64,000 nucleotides of DNA from CAYNEO01 sp964396245 (GTDB lineage: Bacteria; Zixibacteria; MSB-5A5; GN15; FEB-12), in NCBI GenBank assembly GCA_964396245.1, contig CAYNEO010000003.1, positions 1-64,000 on the forward strand, in the 5' to 3' direction. Below, in pieces: positions 40,726 through 48,816 of the stretch. The translations under genes were made by a program, and so were the position numbers. Within the stretch, counting starts at the first letter, position 1; every line of letters begins with the position of its first letter. The notes under the pieces were generated by a model that worked only from the letters and a program-made list of their open reading frames with translations, had not been told where the DNA came from and did no database searches.

Positions 40726-41889
40726 TTACACTCCCAGCGTTTCGCGCAGCTTGGCAAAAAAAGTCTTGTTGGCCTTTGGCGGGGCGAAGGTCGGTGATTC
40801 CGACAGACGCTGCAACAACTCCCGGTCGCCGTCGCTCAAATTGTCGGGCACCCAGACAGTCACCTGGATCAACTGGTCGCCCTTGCCCGTCCGGTTGAGA
40901 TGCGGGATGCCTTTGCCCCGCAGCTTGAGCACTTTCGCTGACTGTGTACCGGCCGGGATTTTGACGGTTTCTTCGCCGTACAATGTAGGCACGGGCACCT
41001 CGGCGCCGAGTGCCGCCTGGGTGAATGATATCGGCAGTTCGAAAAGGACATTGTCGCCGTGACGGGTAAACTGGTCGTGATCGACTTCCTCGAACACAAC
41101 AATCAGGTCGCCCGGTTCGCCCTTGTTGGGAGCGACATTGCCCATGTTCTCGACGCTCATGTAGTTCCCGCCGGAAACTCCGGGCGGCACCTTGATTTTC
41201 ACTTCGCTGCTGCCCCGCTCCCGTCCGGTTCCGTTGCAGTTTTTGCACGGGTCGGCGATGATCTCGCCGGTACCGCGACACGTCGGGCAAGTTGTCACCT
41301 GCTGAATGGTTCCGAACAGGCTCCGGGTGACCGTGCGAACGCGTCCGGCGCCTTTACATTGCGGACAGGTTTTCTTGGAAGATCCGGCGGCGACACCGGT
41401 GCCGTCGCAGACGTGACATTCAACGAGCCGGTTGACCTTAATCTTGCGCTCGATACCGGTGGCGATTTCCTCAAGGGTCAATTTGACCCGAATGCGGAGG
41501 TCTTCGCCGCGGTTCACGCGGCGGCGCGGGTCGGATCGGGCAGCCCCGCCGAAAAAGTCGTCGAATATCGAGCCGCCGCCGAAATCACGCATGAAAGCGC
41601 GCAGGGCATCGGCGATATCGAACCCGGCAAAGCCGCCTCCGAAACCGCCAAAGCCGGCCCCCTGGCCGAGTCCGGCGTGGCCGTACTGGTCGTAAACCTG
41701 TCTCTTTTGCGGATCCTTGAGAACTTCGTAGGCCTCGGTGACCTCTTTGAATTTCTCTTCGGCGTCCTTGTTGTCGGGATTACGGTCCGGGTGATACTGC
41801 ATTGCCAGTTTCCGGTATGCCGTTTTGATTACTGTCTCGTCGGCGTCCCGCGTAATCCCGAGTACTTCGTAGTAGTCCGCTTTGGTCAT
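40726..41889 (-). CDS. dnaJ: chaperone DnaJ (Hsp40)
   Basis: This 387-aa class I J-protein has the J domain at 1-70 with YHPDRNP containing HPD, then a Gly/Phe-rich linker (GAGFGGFGGGFAGF). Four CxxCxGxG repeats follow (CHVCDGTG, CPQCKGAG, CPTCRGTG, CKNCNGTG), and two beta-domains bind substrate. It stimulates DnaK ATPase and delivers unfolded proteins. Its ATG overlaps the dnaK stop by one base (TAATG), so the two are coupled. Confidence 0.97.
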   Translation of the reverse strand: MTKADYYEVLGITRDADETVIKTAYRKLAMQYHPDRNPDNKDAEEKFKEVTEAYEVLKDPQKRQVYDQYGHAGLGQGAGFGGFGGGFAGFDIADALRAFMRDFGGGSIFDDFFGGAARSDPRRRVNRGEDLRIRVKLTLEEIATGIERKIKVNRLVECHVCDGTGVAAGSSKKTCPQCKGAGRVRTVTRSLFGTIQQVTTCPTCRGTGEIIADPCKNCNGTGRERGSSEVKIKVPPGVSGGNYMSVENMGNVAPNKGEPGDLIVVFEEVDHDQFTRHGDNVLFELPISFTQAALGAEVPVPTLYGEETVKIPAGTQSAKVLKLRGKGIPHLNRTGKGDQLIQVTVWVPDNLSDGDRELLQRLSESPTFAPPKANKTFFAKLRETLGV

Positions 41890-43817
41890 TATGATTGTTT
41901 CTTGTCGTCGTCTACAACTTCAAAGTCGGCATCGACGGTTTCTCCTTTATCCTCGCCGCCCTGCTGTCCTTCGCCGGGCTGCTGAGGACCGGCCTGCGGG
42001 CCCTGCTGCTGGCCCTGCGACGCCTGTTTGTACATTTCCTCGGCCAGTTTATGCGAGGCGGCCATCAGCTCCTCCCTGGCCTGTTTAATATTTTCCAGCG
42101 AATCACCGTTCATCGCGGTGCGCAATTTCTCGATGCCTTCCTCGATTTTTTTCTTTTCGTCGTCGGAAACCTTGTCGGCATTTTCCTTGAGCGTCTTCTC
42201 GGTCGAGTAGATCAACTGGTCGGCCTCGTTGCGCGCCTGGATGAGCTCGGCCTTCTTTTTGTCCTCGGTGCTGTGCTGCTCAGCGTCCTTGACCATGCGA
42301 TCAATCTCCTGCTCCGAGAGTCCGGAGGATACTTCGATCCTGATCGACTGCTCTTTGCCGGTGGCCATGTCCTTGGCGCTGACATTCACGATACCGTTGG
42401 CATCGATATTGAACGTCACCTCGATCTGCGGAATGCCCCTTGGCGCCGGAGGAATACCGACAAGATCGAACTTGCCGAGGGTCCGGTTGTCGACCGCCAT
42501 CTGGCGTTCGCCCTGGAGCACGTGGATCGAAACCGCCGTCTGGTTGTCTGTCGCCGTCGAGAATATCTGTGATTTCTTGGTCGGGATGGTCGTGTTGCGC
42601 TCGATGAGCCTGGTCATGACGCCGCCGAGCGTCTCGATACCGAGCGAGAGCGGCGTTACGTCGAGCAGCACCACGTCCTGAACGTCGCCCGCGAGCACGC
42701 CGGCCTGAATCGCGGCACCGAGCGCGACGACCTCGTCCGGGTTGACGCCCTTGTGCGGTTCCTTGCCGAAAAGCGTTTTGACCGTTTCGACCACTTTCGG
42801 CATGCGGGTCATACCGCCGACCAGCACCACTTCATCGACTTCGCCGACCGACAGGTTGGCATCCGACAGCGCCGCCTTGCACGGACCGGTAGTGCGCTCG
42901 ATCAAGTGATCGGTCAGCTGCTCGAGCCGGGCGCGGGTGAGTGTCAGGTCCAGGTGCTTCGGACCGGCTTGATCGGCCGTAATGAACGGCAGATTTATAT
43001 TGGTCTGCATCGTGGTGGAAAGCTCTATCTTCGCCTTCTCCGCCGCTTCCTTGAGCCGCTGGAGAGCCATGCGGTCCTTACGCAGGTCGATGCCGTTCGA
43101 TTTCAAGAACTCGCCCGCCATCCAGTCGATGACCGTCTGGTCGAAATCATCGCCGCCAAGGTGCGAGTCCCCGTTGGTGGAACGCACTTCGAATACGCCG
43201 TCGCCTATCTCGAGAATGGAGATATCGAACGTGCCGCCGCCGAGGTCATAGACGGCGATTTTCTCGTTTTTCTTTTTCTGGAGACCGTAGGCCAGCGATG
43301 CCGCGGTCGGCTCGTTGATAATTCGCAGGACTTCCAGACCGGCAATCTTGCCCGCATCCTTCGTCGCCTGGCGCTGCGAGTCATTGAAGTACGCCGGCAC
43401 GGTAATGACAGCCTGCTTTACTTCTTCGCCCAGGTAGCTCTCCGCCGCCTGTTTGAGATGCTGAAGAATCATGGCTGATATTTCCGGCGGAGCGTATCGT
43501 TTTCCCTGGACCTCGACGATGGCGTTGCCGCTGTCATCTTCGGTCACTTTGTACGGTACGATTTTCTCTTCCTCGGTAACTTCGTTATGCCGCCGTCCCA
43601 TGAACCGCTTGATGGAAAACACGGTGTTCTCCGGGTTCGTGACAGCCTGCCTCTTGGCCGCCGCTCCGACCAATCGATCGCCATCTTTCGTGAAGGCCAC
43701 GACCGACGGCGTCGTGCGCGAACCTTCCTGGTTCGGAATAACGGCCGGCTCGGCGCCCTCGAGTACGGCGACGCACGAGTTGGTCGTTCCCAGGTCAATT
43801 CCAATCACCTTAGCCAT
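41889..43817 (-). CDS. dnaK: chaperone DnaK (Hsp70)
   Basis: This 642-aa protein has the full Hsp70 layout: ATPase domain with IGIDLGTTNSCVAV, IAVYDLGGGTFDISI and VVLVGGMTRMPKV; the linker DVVLLDVTPLSLGIET; a substrate-binding beta-sandwich; a helical lid; and a Gln/Gly-rich tail ending in the EEVD-like VVDDDKK. AAGGAG stands 9 nt before the ATG. The 104-bp gap to grpE contains a GCGGGT/ACCCGC dyad (43869-43894) that could fold in the mRNA. Confidence 0.98.
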   Translation of the reverse strand: MAKVIGIDLGTTNSCVAVLEGAEPAVIPNQEGSRTTPSVVAFTKDGDRLVGAAAKRQAVTNPENTVFSIKRFMGRRHNEVTEEEKIVPYKVTEDDSGNAIVEVQGKRYAPPEISAMILQHLKQAAESYLGEEVKQAVITVPAYFNDSQRQATKDAGKIAGLEVLRIINEPTAASLAYGLQKKKNEKIAVYDLGGGTFDISILEIGDGVFEVRSTNGDSHLGGDDFDQTVIDWMAGEFLKSNGIDLRKDRMALQRLKEAAEKAKIELSTTMQTNINLPFITADQAGPKHLDLTLTRARLEQLTDHLIERTTGPCKAALSDANLSVGEVDEVVLVGGMTRMPKVVETVKTLFGKEPHKGVNPDEVVALGAAIQAGVLAGDVQDVVLLDVTPLSLGIETLGGVMTRLIERNTTIPTKKSQIFSTATDNQTAVSIHVLQGERQMAVDNRTLGKFDLVGIPPAPRGIPQIEVTFNIDANGIVNVSAKDMATGKEQSIRIEVSSGLSEQEIDRMVKDAEQHSTEDKKKAELIQARNEADQLIYSTEKTLKENADKVSDDEKKKIEEGIEKLRTAMNGDSLENIKQAREELMAASHKLAEEMYKQASQGQQQGPQAGPQQPGEGQQGGEDKGETVDADFEVVDDDKKQS

Positions 43818-43921
43818 TTTCTACAACTCCTTATCTCTTCGCTATTGACACATTATCTTTTTCAACGCGCGGGTATCATCGCATGTTCACCCGCTTCCGG
43901 CACAGGGCTCCGCCGATCGCT

Positions 43922-44539
43922 TTACTCCATTGCCGCCGGTCCGCGCGATACGCCCACTTTGCTGTGACGCAATACGCGTTCGCCACGGCGATATCCCTTG
44001 CTGATTTCGACCGCCACAATCCCCTCTTCGTACTCATCCGAGTCAACCTGCATCATGGCGTCGTGGAAATTCGGGTCGAACGTCTTGCCGACTGCCTCGA
44101 TTGGCGTCACGTTGTATCGGGCCAGCAGGTCACGAATTTGATTGTAGATGAGCTTCGTGCCCTCGGCGAGACCGTCCGCAGAGCTACCGCGATTGTTGTC
44201 CGCATGTTCCAGGGCGCGCTCGAAATTGTCCACGATATCCAGCAGTTCTGTCAGGAGGCGATCGTTGGCGCTGGCGATGATGTCTTCATACTGACGGGCG
44301 CTGCGCTTCTTGAAATTGTCAAAGTCGGCCATTGTCCGAAGCAAACGATCTTCGAGCTCGGCGACTTTCGCCTTGAGCGCCTCCTCTTCCGTCTGCGGCT
44401 CTTCCGCCTCGGGGATCATTTCGGGCTCGGCCCCGCTGTCTTCCGTTTCGCGGACTTCAGCCTCCGCCGCATCGTTGCGGTCGTCGTTATTTTTCTCAGA
44501 ATCCGAAAAGTCGATCTTGATTTCTTTCTTATCCGCCAT
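43922..44539 (-). CDS. grpE: nucleotide exchange factor GrpE
   Basis: This 205-aa protein has an acidic disordered start (SEKNDDRNDAAEAEVRETED-like), a long dimerising helix at about 55-100 (KKRSARQYEDIIASANDRLL) and a C-terminal beta-domain with IEAVGKTFDPNFHDAMMQVD and GYRRGERVLRHSKVGVS. It releases ADP from DnaK. It starts 2 bp after hrcA, so its ribosome-binding site lies within hrcA. Confidence 0.97.
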   Translation of the reverse strand: MADKKEIKIDFSDSEKNNDDRNDAAEAEVRETEDSGAEPEMIPEAEEPQTEEEALKAKVAELEDRLLRTMADFDNFKKRSARQYEDIIASANDRLLTELLDIVDNFERALEHADNNRGSSADGLAEGTKLIYNQIRDLLARYNVTPIEAVGKTFDPNFHDAMMQVDSDEYEEGIVAVEISKGYRRGERVLRHSKVGVSRGPAAME

Positions 44540-44541
44540 GG

Positions 44542-45588
44542 TTATCTGTCCTCATCACTTTCCATTCCCGTCAGGACCTCCGAAATCGACCGGGCCGTAT
44601 AGGCGACAATCGAAACCAGTTTGCCGTACGGCATTCGGGTCGGGCCGATAATGCCGATCGACCCGGTGATATCACCGACCCGGTACGACGATGTCACGAG
44701 CGAGCAGTTCATGATCTCGTTGATTTTGTTTTCGCGACCGATCGTGATCACGAGTCCTTCCGCCTCGGCCTGACTGAGAAATTCCGAGATCAACTTACTG
44801 TCCTCGAGAATCTTGATCAGCGATGACAGCTTCTCGCGATCGGCAAACTCGGGCATCCGCAGCAGCCGGTCGGTACCGGACACGTGAATGATATCGGGTA
44901 CCTGCTCGGCCCAAATCTTGTCCTTTGAATCTATAACCAGTTTTAGCAGGCGAGGATCACCGGAAATATTGGCCATCCGTTCGGAAATCGTCTTGCGAAT
45001 CTCGGCAAGAGTCAATCCGGCGAGGCGTTCATTGATGATCGTTTCCAGTTCATGAAGATCCCCCAGCGAGATCCTTACCTCGACTTCAAGGATGAGCGTC
45101 CGCGCCAGACCCGATTCGACAATAACGACCACCATGATCTTGTCATCCGAGACAGGTATCAGCCTGAGCGCCTGAAGCCGCCCTTCTTCGAAATTCGGCG
45201 CCATGGTCAGCCCGAGCTGCTTGGTGATATCGCCCAGAACACGAGCGGTCTGCCCGAGGATTTCGTTGATACCGCGGCCCTCCCGCAGAATTGACTTCTT
45301 GATGGCTTTCTTCTCGGCGGCGGTCAGCCGCTCCGGCTTGAGGAGGTAGTCTACATAGACTCGATAGCCCCGGTCGGTCGGGACTCGTCCGGCCGAGGTA
45401 TGCGGCTGCTCCACCAGGCCAAGTTCCTCGAGGTCCTGAAGCGTGTTGCGGATGGTAGCCGAGGATATGCCCATCTTGAACTTATTGGCAATGACCCGCG
45501 AGCCGACCGGATCAGCCGTTTTGATGTAATAGGTTACCAGATTGGACAGGATCTGCTTTTCCCGCTCTGATAGATTCTCAAAGGCCAT
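44542..45588 (-). CDS. hrcA: heat-inducible transcription repressor HrcA
   Basis: This 348-aa repressor binds CIRCE operators. It has an N-terminal winged HTH (LSEREKQILSNLVTYYIKTA with the GSRVIANKF recognition part), then a GAF-like regulatory core. The family end is conserved (GSIGIIGPTRMPYGKLVSIV). The frame is open to 45690, but the ATG at 45588 (MAFENLSEREK) is the family start, and the longer frame covers the promoter and CIRCE. HrcA should repress its own operon hrcA-grpE-dnaK-dnaJ-prmA-rsmE. Confidence 0.96.
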   Translation of the reverse strand: MAFENLSEREKQILSNLVTYYIKTADPVGSRVIANKFKMGISSATIRNTLQDLEELGLVEQPHTSAGRVPTDRGYRVYVDYLLKPERLTAAEKKAIKKSILREGRGINEILGQTARVLGDITKQLGLTMAPNFEEGRLQALRLIPVSDDKIMVVVIVESGLARTLILEVEVRISLGDLHELETIINERLAGLTLAEIRKTISERMANISGDPRLLKLVIDSKDKIWAEQVPDIIHVSGTDRLLRMPEFADREKLSSLIKILEDSKLISEFLSQAEAEGLVITIGRENKINEIMNCSLVTSSYRVGDITGSIGIIGPTRMPYGKLVSIVAYTARSISEVLTGMESDEDR

Positions 45589-45620
45589 CTTTTCTCTCGA
45601 CTTTATCGCTGACTGCCATA

Positions 45621-45647
45621 TTGGCAGCCACGGTGACAGAGTGCTAA
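45621..45647 (-). promoter_or_regulatory. degenerate CIRCE operator
   Basis: On the minus strand a perfect left half TTAGCACTC (45639-45647) is followed after exactly 9 bases by GGCTGCCAA, which agrees with GAGTGCTAA at 6 of 9 positions. It overlaps the -10 of the hrcA promoter by one base. The weak half is also part of another dyad, CTGCCA-TAT-TGGCAG (45613-45627). Confidence 0.7.
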
Positions 45648-45675
45648 TAGTAACACAATTTATAACGCGAGTCAA
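45647..45675 (-). promoter_or_regulatory. sigma-70 promoter of the hrcA-grpE-dnaK-dnaJ operon
   Basis: On the minus strand TTGACT (45670-45675) and TACTAT (45647-45652) are separated by 17 bp. Directly downstream is the CIRCE-like operator, so HrcA binding would cover the start site. Confidence 0.85.
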
Positions 45676-45706
45676 GGCAAATTGGTCCACAGGAAAATGG
45701 ACTAAG

Positions 45707-45743
45707 TTGATAAAAGAACAGCCGCCATCGATTGGATGGCGGC
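45707..45743 (-). terminator. terminator of the 45784-46086 gene
   Basis: A perfect 9-bp GCCGCCATC/GATGGCGGC stem (45721-45729, 45735-45743) is followed on the minus strand by TGTTCTTTTATC. It separates the small secreted-protein gene from the heat-shock promoter. Confidence 0.83.
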
Positions 45744-45783
45744 CGTTGATTTGACCAGTATTTTCTGAAAAGCGACTGGTAAC

Positions 45784-46086
45784 TTACGGCTTCCCCTTGT
45801 CCTTGGAGGAGCTGTCCGGAGACTTCTCCGGCGCGGGAGCCTGCTTCTTCTTGAGATTCTCCCGACGATCATCGATACCGTTGTGGTTGTTGTCGATGAA
45901 GTCGTCGTACTTCTTGCTCTGCTGCGCCTTTGATGAGCGGTCCGAGGTGTCCTTCCGGGGCGACTGCTTGCGATCTGTTTCCTGCGTTTTACTCTTGTCT
46001 TTTTCTTTCTTGTCGACGGCAAACACGGGGCCGGTCGCCGAGAAGAGAAACAGCGCAGCGATCAGATATATGATAGTCCGTTTCAT
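45784..46086 (-). CDS. small secreted Lys/Ser-rich protein with a calcium-loop-like motif
   Basis: This 100-aa protein has a signal peptide (MKRTIIYLIAALFLFSATGP, cleavage near VFA). The rest is charged low complexity apart from DDFIDNNHNGIDDRRENLKK at about 61-80. That part reads like a single thrombospondin type 3/EF-hand calcium loop (DNNHNGIDD). No family assigned. A terminator follows. It is downstream of the Ser/Lys-rich 46143-47765 protein, with a similar bias, so they may act together. Confidence 0.7.
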   Translation of the reverse strand: MKRTIIYLIAALFLFSATGPVFAVDKKEKDKSKTQETDRKQSPRKDTSDRSSKAQQSKKYDDFIDNNHNGIDDRRENLKKKQAPAPEKSPDSSSKDKGKP

Positions 46087-46142
46087 AGGTTATCCATCCT
46101 CAAAGTATGCGGTTCGCACACTGCCCGTCAAGTCCTCAACGA

Positions 46143-47765
46143 TTACTTCGAACGCTTCTTGCTCGAGGACGAGTTGCTCGAACTCGACTTGCCGCTCGAT
46201 GATTTGCTGCTTCCGGTCGACGACGGACGGCTTTTGGCCGAAGACGAGGAACCGCCGCTGCTGGATTTCTTCGGCGCCTGGTAACTCGGCGTGCTCGATC
46301 TGCTCGACTTGCCGCTGCTTTTCGGCTGCGACGGTTTGTTGTATGTCGGCGTGCTCTTCTTTGTCGTCGATCTCTGCTGAACCGTCGAACTCGAACGGCT
46401 CTGTTTCGAGGTCGAACCGGATTTCTTCTGATAATAGCTGCGGGTTTCAGTCGAGCTCTGCCCGGTGTTGCTCTTGCGATACGTCCGGTCACTGCTGCCC
46501 GAAGATGTCACCGACTTGCCGCTTCGGCCAACCGTACGATTCTCGTCCGTTCCGTAGGTGGTCGTGGTTCCGCGAGATTTCCCGGTGCTGAGGGTCCGTG
46601 AACTTTCGCCCGCGGATGAACTCTTGCCCGACTTGTCGAGCATAACGCCGCGCGTTTCGTAGCCGCGATCGCCCTTGACCAATTTGGACTCGCCGCGCAC
46701 GTATTTCTTCGCCGGCGGCGTGAACGTTTCGTACTCCTGCTTGGTCAGTGCATTGCGCGCGGTCTTGGCCACCGACCCGTTCACAACCGCTTTGCCGGAA
46801 CCTGAAGATGATAACCGCACCGCCTTCTTCTCGGCTACTTTCTGGAAGAAATCGGGATAGCCGGCTTTCACAGGATCACGGTAGCCCACGGTCCGGACCT
46901 CTTTGTACTTGGAGCGGATACTCGGGGTGGTGCGGATGATTGTCTTGTTGAAAATCACCGTGTTGTAGCGACTGACATGGAAGTCGTCTTCCCAGCAGTA
47001 GCCCCACGGATCATAGACGGTAATCGTGTGCCAGCCGACCAGGATCCTCGGGATATACAACGGTGTACAGCCCCAGTAGTACCCGTTGATATACACCGAC
47101 GAGCCCCACGGGTAGTCGACATAGACGTTACCGGTCACCGACCAGCTGGGATAGTACGGGTAGTAGACCGGCCTGAAATAATCGGGCTCCCATTCGTCCA
47201 CGAAGACCACCGCGCGATCATAGGCAAACCGCTGGCCGTCGTAGCGAACGAAGTACCGCCCGTTGAGGTAGTCCATGTAGTCGTCGCGGCTGTCCCAGTC
47301 ACAGACCAGACCGGAATTGCGATACCAGTCCGGAATCGGGAACTGCTCCCGCGACGCGACAATCTGGATATTTTCACTTCCCTGCGGGCCGTTCAGCACC
47401 AGGTCATAGTTGTCGTCCGGGGAGGGAAGCGTGTAGGTGACGCCCCCGCGAACGTAGTTGTCCATTCCGGGACCGCTCGGGAACAGCAGGTTGACCATTC
47501 CACGGCTGTCGATGGAGTAGATGGCTACGAAAGCATCCCGGTTGGTGCGGAAGTAGATGCTGATATTGTCGCCAACATAGTACTCCGCATCGGAGTGATC
47601 GGTCCACACTTCGGCGCTCAGGAAACGATCGATTCGCGGCCGGTCGGAGTAGTAGTACGGATCATCGTCGCCCTGTATGACAACATTCTGCGCCGGTGTT
47701 GCGGCAGCTCCGAACAGAAGCATCAGAACCGCCAGCAGACTGATTTTTTTCATTGCGTGTAACAT
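46143..47765 (-). CDS. secreted protein with DUF4384- and PEGA-like domains and Ser/Lys-rich tail
   Basis: This protein of about 540 aa has a signal peptide (MKKISLLAVLMLLFGAAATP). A DUF4384-like domain follows (VWTDHSDAEYYVGDNISIYF and FVAIYSIDSRGMVNLLFP), then Tyr/Trp-rich sequence and a PEGA-like beta-domain (WGSSVYINGYYWGCTPLYIP). From about residue 330 comes a 200-residue Ser/Thr/Lys/Gly low-complexity tail ending KKRSK. The tail is highly basic and probably disordered; it may bind cell-wall or polyanionic material. The start is ATG 47765 or 47771, both downstream of AAAGGA; the frame also has an ATG at 47786. It follows the lipoprotein gene by 21 bp or less. Confidence 0.75.
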   Translation of the reverse strand: MLHAMKKISLLAVLMLLFGAAATPAQNVVIQGDDDPYYYSDRPRIDRFLSAEVWTDHSDAEYYVGDNISIYFRTNRDAFVAIYSIDSRGMVNLLFPSGPGMDNYVRGGVTYTLPSPDDNYDLVLNGPQGSENIQIVASREQFPIPDWYRNSGLVCDWDSRDDYMDYLNGRYFVRYDGQRFAYDRAVVFVDEWEPDYFRPVYYPYYPSWSVTGNVYVDYPWGSSVYINGYYWGCTPLYIPRILVGWHTITVYDPWGYCWEDDFHVSRYNTVIFNKTIIRTTPSIRSKYKEVRTVGYRDPVKAGYPDFFQKVAEKKAVRLSSSGSGKAVVNGSVAKTARNALTKQEYETFTPPAKKYVRGESKLVKGDRGYETRGVMLDKSGKSSSAGESSRTLSTGKSRGTTTTYGTDENRTVGRSGKSVTSSGSSDRTYRKSNTGQSSTETRSYYQKKSGSTSKQSRSSSTVQQRSTTKKSTPTYNKPSQPKSSGKSSRSSTPSYQAPKKSSSGGSSSSAKSRPSSTGSSKSSSGKSSSSNSSSSKKRSK

Positions 47766-47786
47766 GGTCATTCCATCCTTTCGCAT

Positions 47787-48641
47787 CTATCGAATAAGGA
47801 TCATGTCCTTTTTCGGCATCAGGTAATCCGGACCATGCTCGGGGCGCTGGAGATTCGGCGGCGCGAGTTCGAGATTGCCGGCATCCGTCTGGTATGCCCA
47901 CTCGAAAGTCACCGAGCCGTTCGCATTCAACGACGTCGCGCGCATCTTTGCATAATGATCGTCGGCGGTCCAGATGATATACGTATGCCCGAGAATGAGC
48001 TCGACAAATCCAAGGTCGGACCAGCCCATATCGGGTGAGTATGATATCTCATCGAAGTCTGACGTGTACCCCATGTCCTGGATGTCGGTGTTGACATTGG
48101 CGGCGTTCAGGTAATGGACGCCGTCGAAGACGTCCACGAATACATCCGCCTGACTGCTGGTATCCGGAACCACGGCCGCGCCGGCCAGGTTAAAGCCCGA
48201 CAATGCCGGTTGGGTGTTGTTCGGAAACAGCGTCACCGTACCCTGCGGACGGGGCGTGTCATAAACGTTTTCTGCGGAAAGGTCGGATACCTGCCCTGAA
48301 CGGTCGACCGAGGCTACCGCATAGTAGTACGTGGTCCCGTTTTCGACATCGGTATCGACATAGTGATAAAGCAACAGGTCGAGATTCGGATTATTGTCAG
48401 CCGCAACCTCGGCTATCTGCTGATAATTGGTGACCGGATCAAAAGAACGATAAACGAGATAGCTCTCGACATCACTCTCATATATGCCGTTCCAGTACAC
48501 GGTTACTTCACCGTCACCGGTAACAGAATACACTCCCTGGGGAGCAGTAGGAACGGGGTTGAAAACTTGATTGTCATCGTCACAGCCAAGAGCAAAGAGT
48601 CCAACCAGGGCCAGTACCGTAACACCAATAAGCTTTTTCAT
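47787..48641 (-). CDS. lipoprotein with fibronectin type III-like domain
   Basis: This 284-aa protein has a lipoprotein signal peptide MKKLIGVTVLALVGLFALGC with Cys20 lipidated. One FN3-like domain lies at about 32-125 (APQGVYSVTGDGEVTVYWNG and YYYAVASVDRSGQVSDLSAE). A second beta-rich domain follows, with a closing MPKKDMILIR that resembles the start of a T9SS-like terminal strand. The ATG at 48641 has AGGAG 8 nt upstream; a TTG two codons earlier is not needed. It is downstream of the sigma-54 activator and followed by the DUF4384/PEGA gene. Confidence 0.85.
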   Translation of the reverse strand: MKKLIGVTVLALVGLFALGCDDDNQVFNPVPTAPQGVYSVTGDGEVTVYWNGIYESDVESYLVYRSFDPVTNYQQIAEVAADNNPNLDLLLYHYVDTDVENGTTYYYAVASVDRSGQVSDLSAENVYDTPRPQGTVTLFPNNTQPALSGFNLAGAAVVPDTSSQADVFVDVFDGVHYLNAANVNTDIQDMGYTSDFDEISYSPDMGWSDLGFVELILGHTYIIWTADDHYAKMRATSLNANGSVTFEWAYQTDAGNLELAPPNLQRPEHGPDYLMPKKDMILIR

Positions 48642-48682
48642 ATCCAACTCCTGTTATCCAGTCCTTCTTTCCAGCCTCAGTA

Positions 48683-48803
48683 TAAACACACCGCGTGCCA
48701 AAAACAGTAATGCATTGACCAGTAACGTGTTAGCGCATATTTGCAAAGCTGTGCCCTTCCCTCGATGCACAGAAATTGTGCGCCCGCGCACTCTCGGGCA
48801 CAA
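48683..48803 (-). promoter_or_regulatory. possible sigma-54-type promoter with upstream dyads
   Basis: On the minus strand TTGGCACG (TGGCACG at 48694-48700) matches a -24 element, but the -12 position reads GT rather than GC, so the promoter call is weak. Upstream lie two dyads with TGTGC/GCACA arms: CTGTGC-N12-GCACAG (48749-48772) and TTGTGC-N16-GCACAA (48776-48803), the second containing GTGCGC-CC-GCGCAC. Their place fits activator-binding sites. The neighbouring gene encodes a sigma-54 activator. Confidence 0.35.
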
Positions 48804-48816
48804 ATATTGTGGGGCG

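Noticed and set aside
46143..46640. Low-complexity Ser/Lys sequence as a frameshifted or non-coding region
   Set aside because: The frame is continuous with a folded N-terminal part and a signal peptide, and the codons used for Ser vary, as in a real disordered tail.
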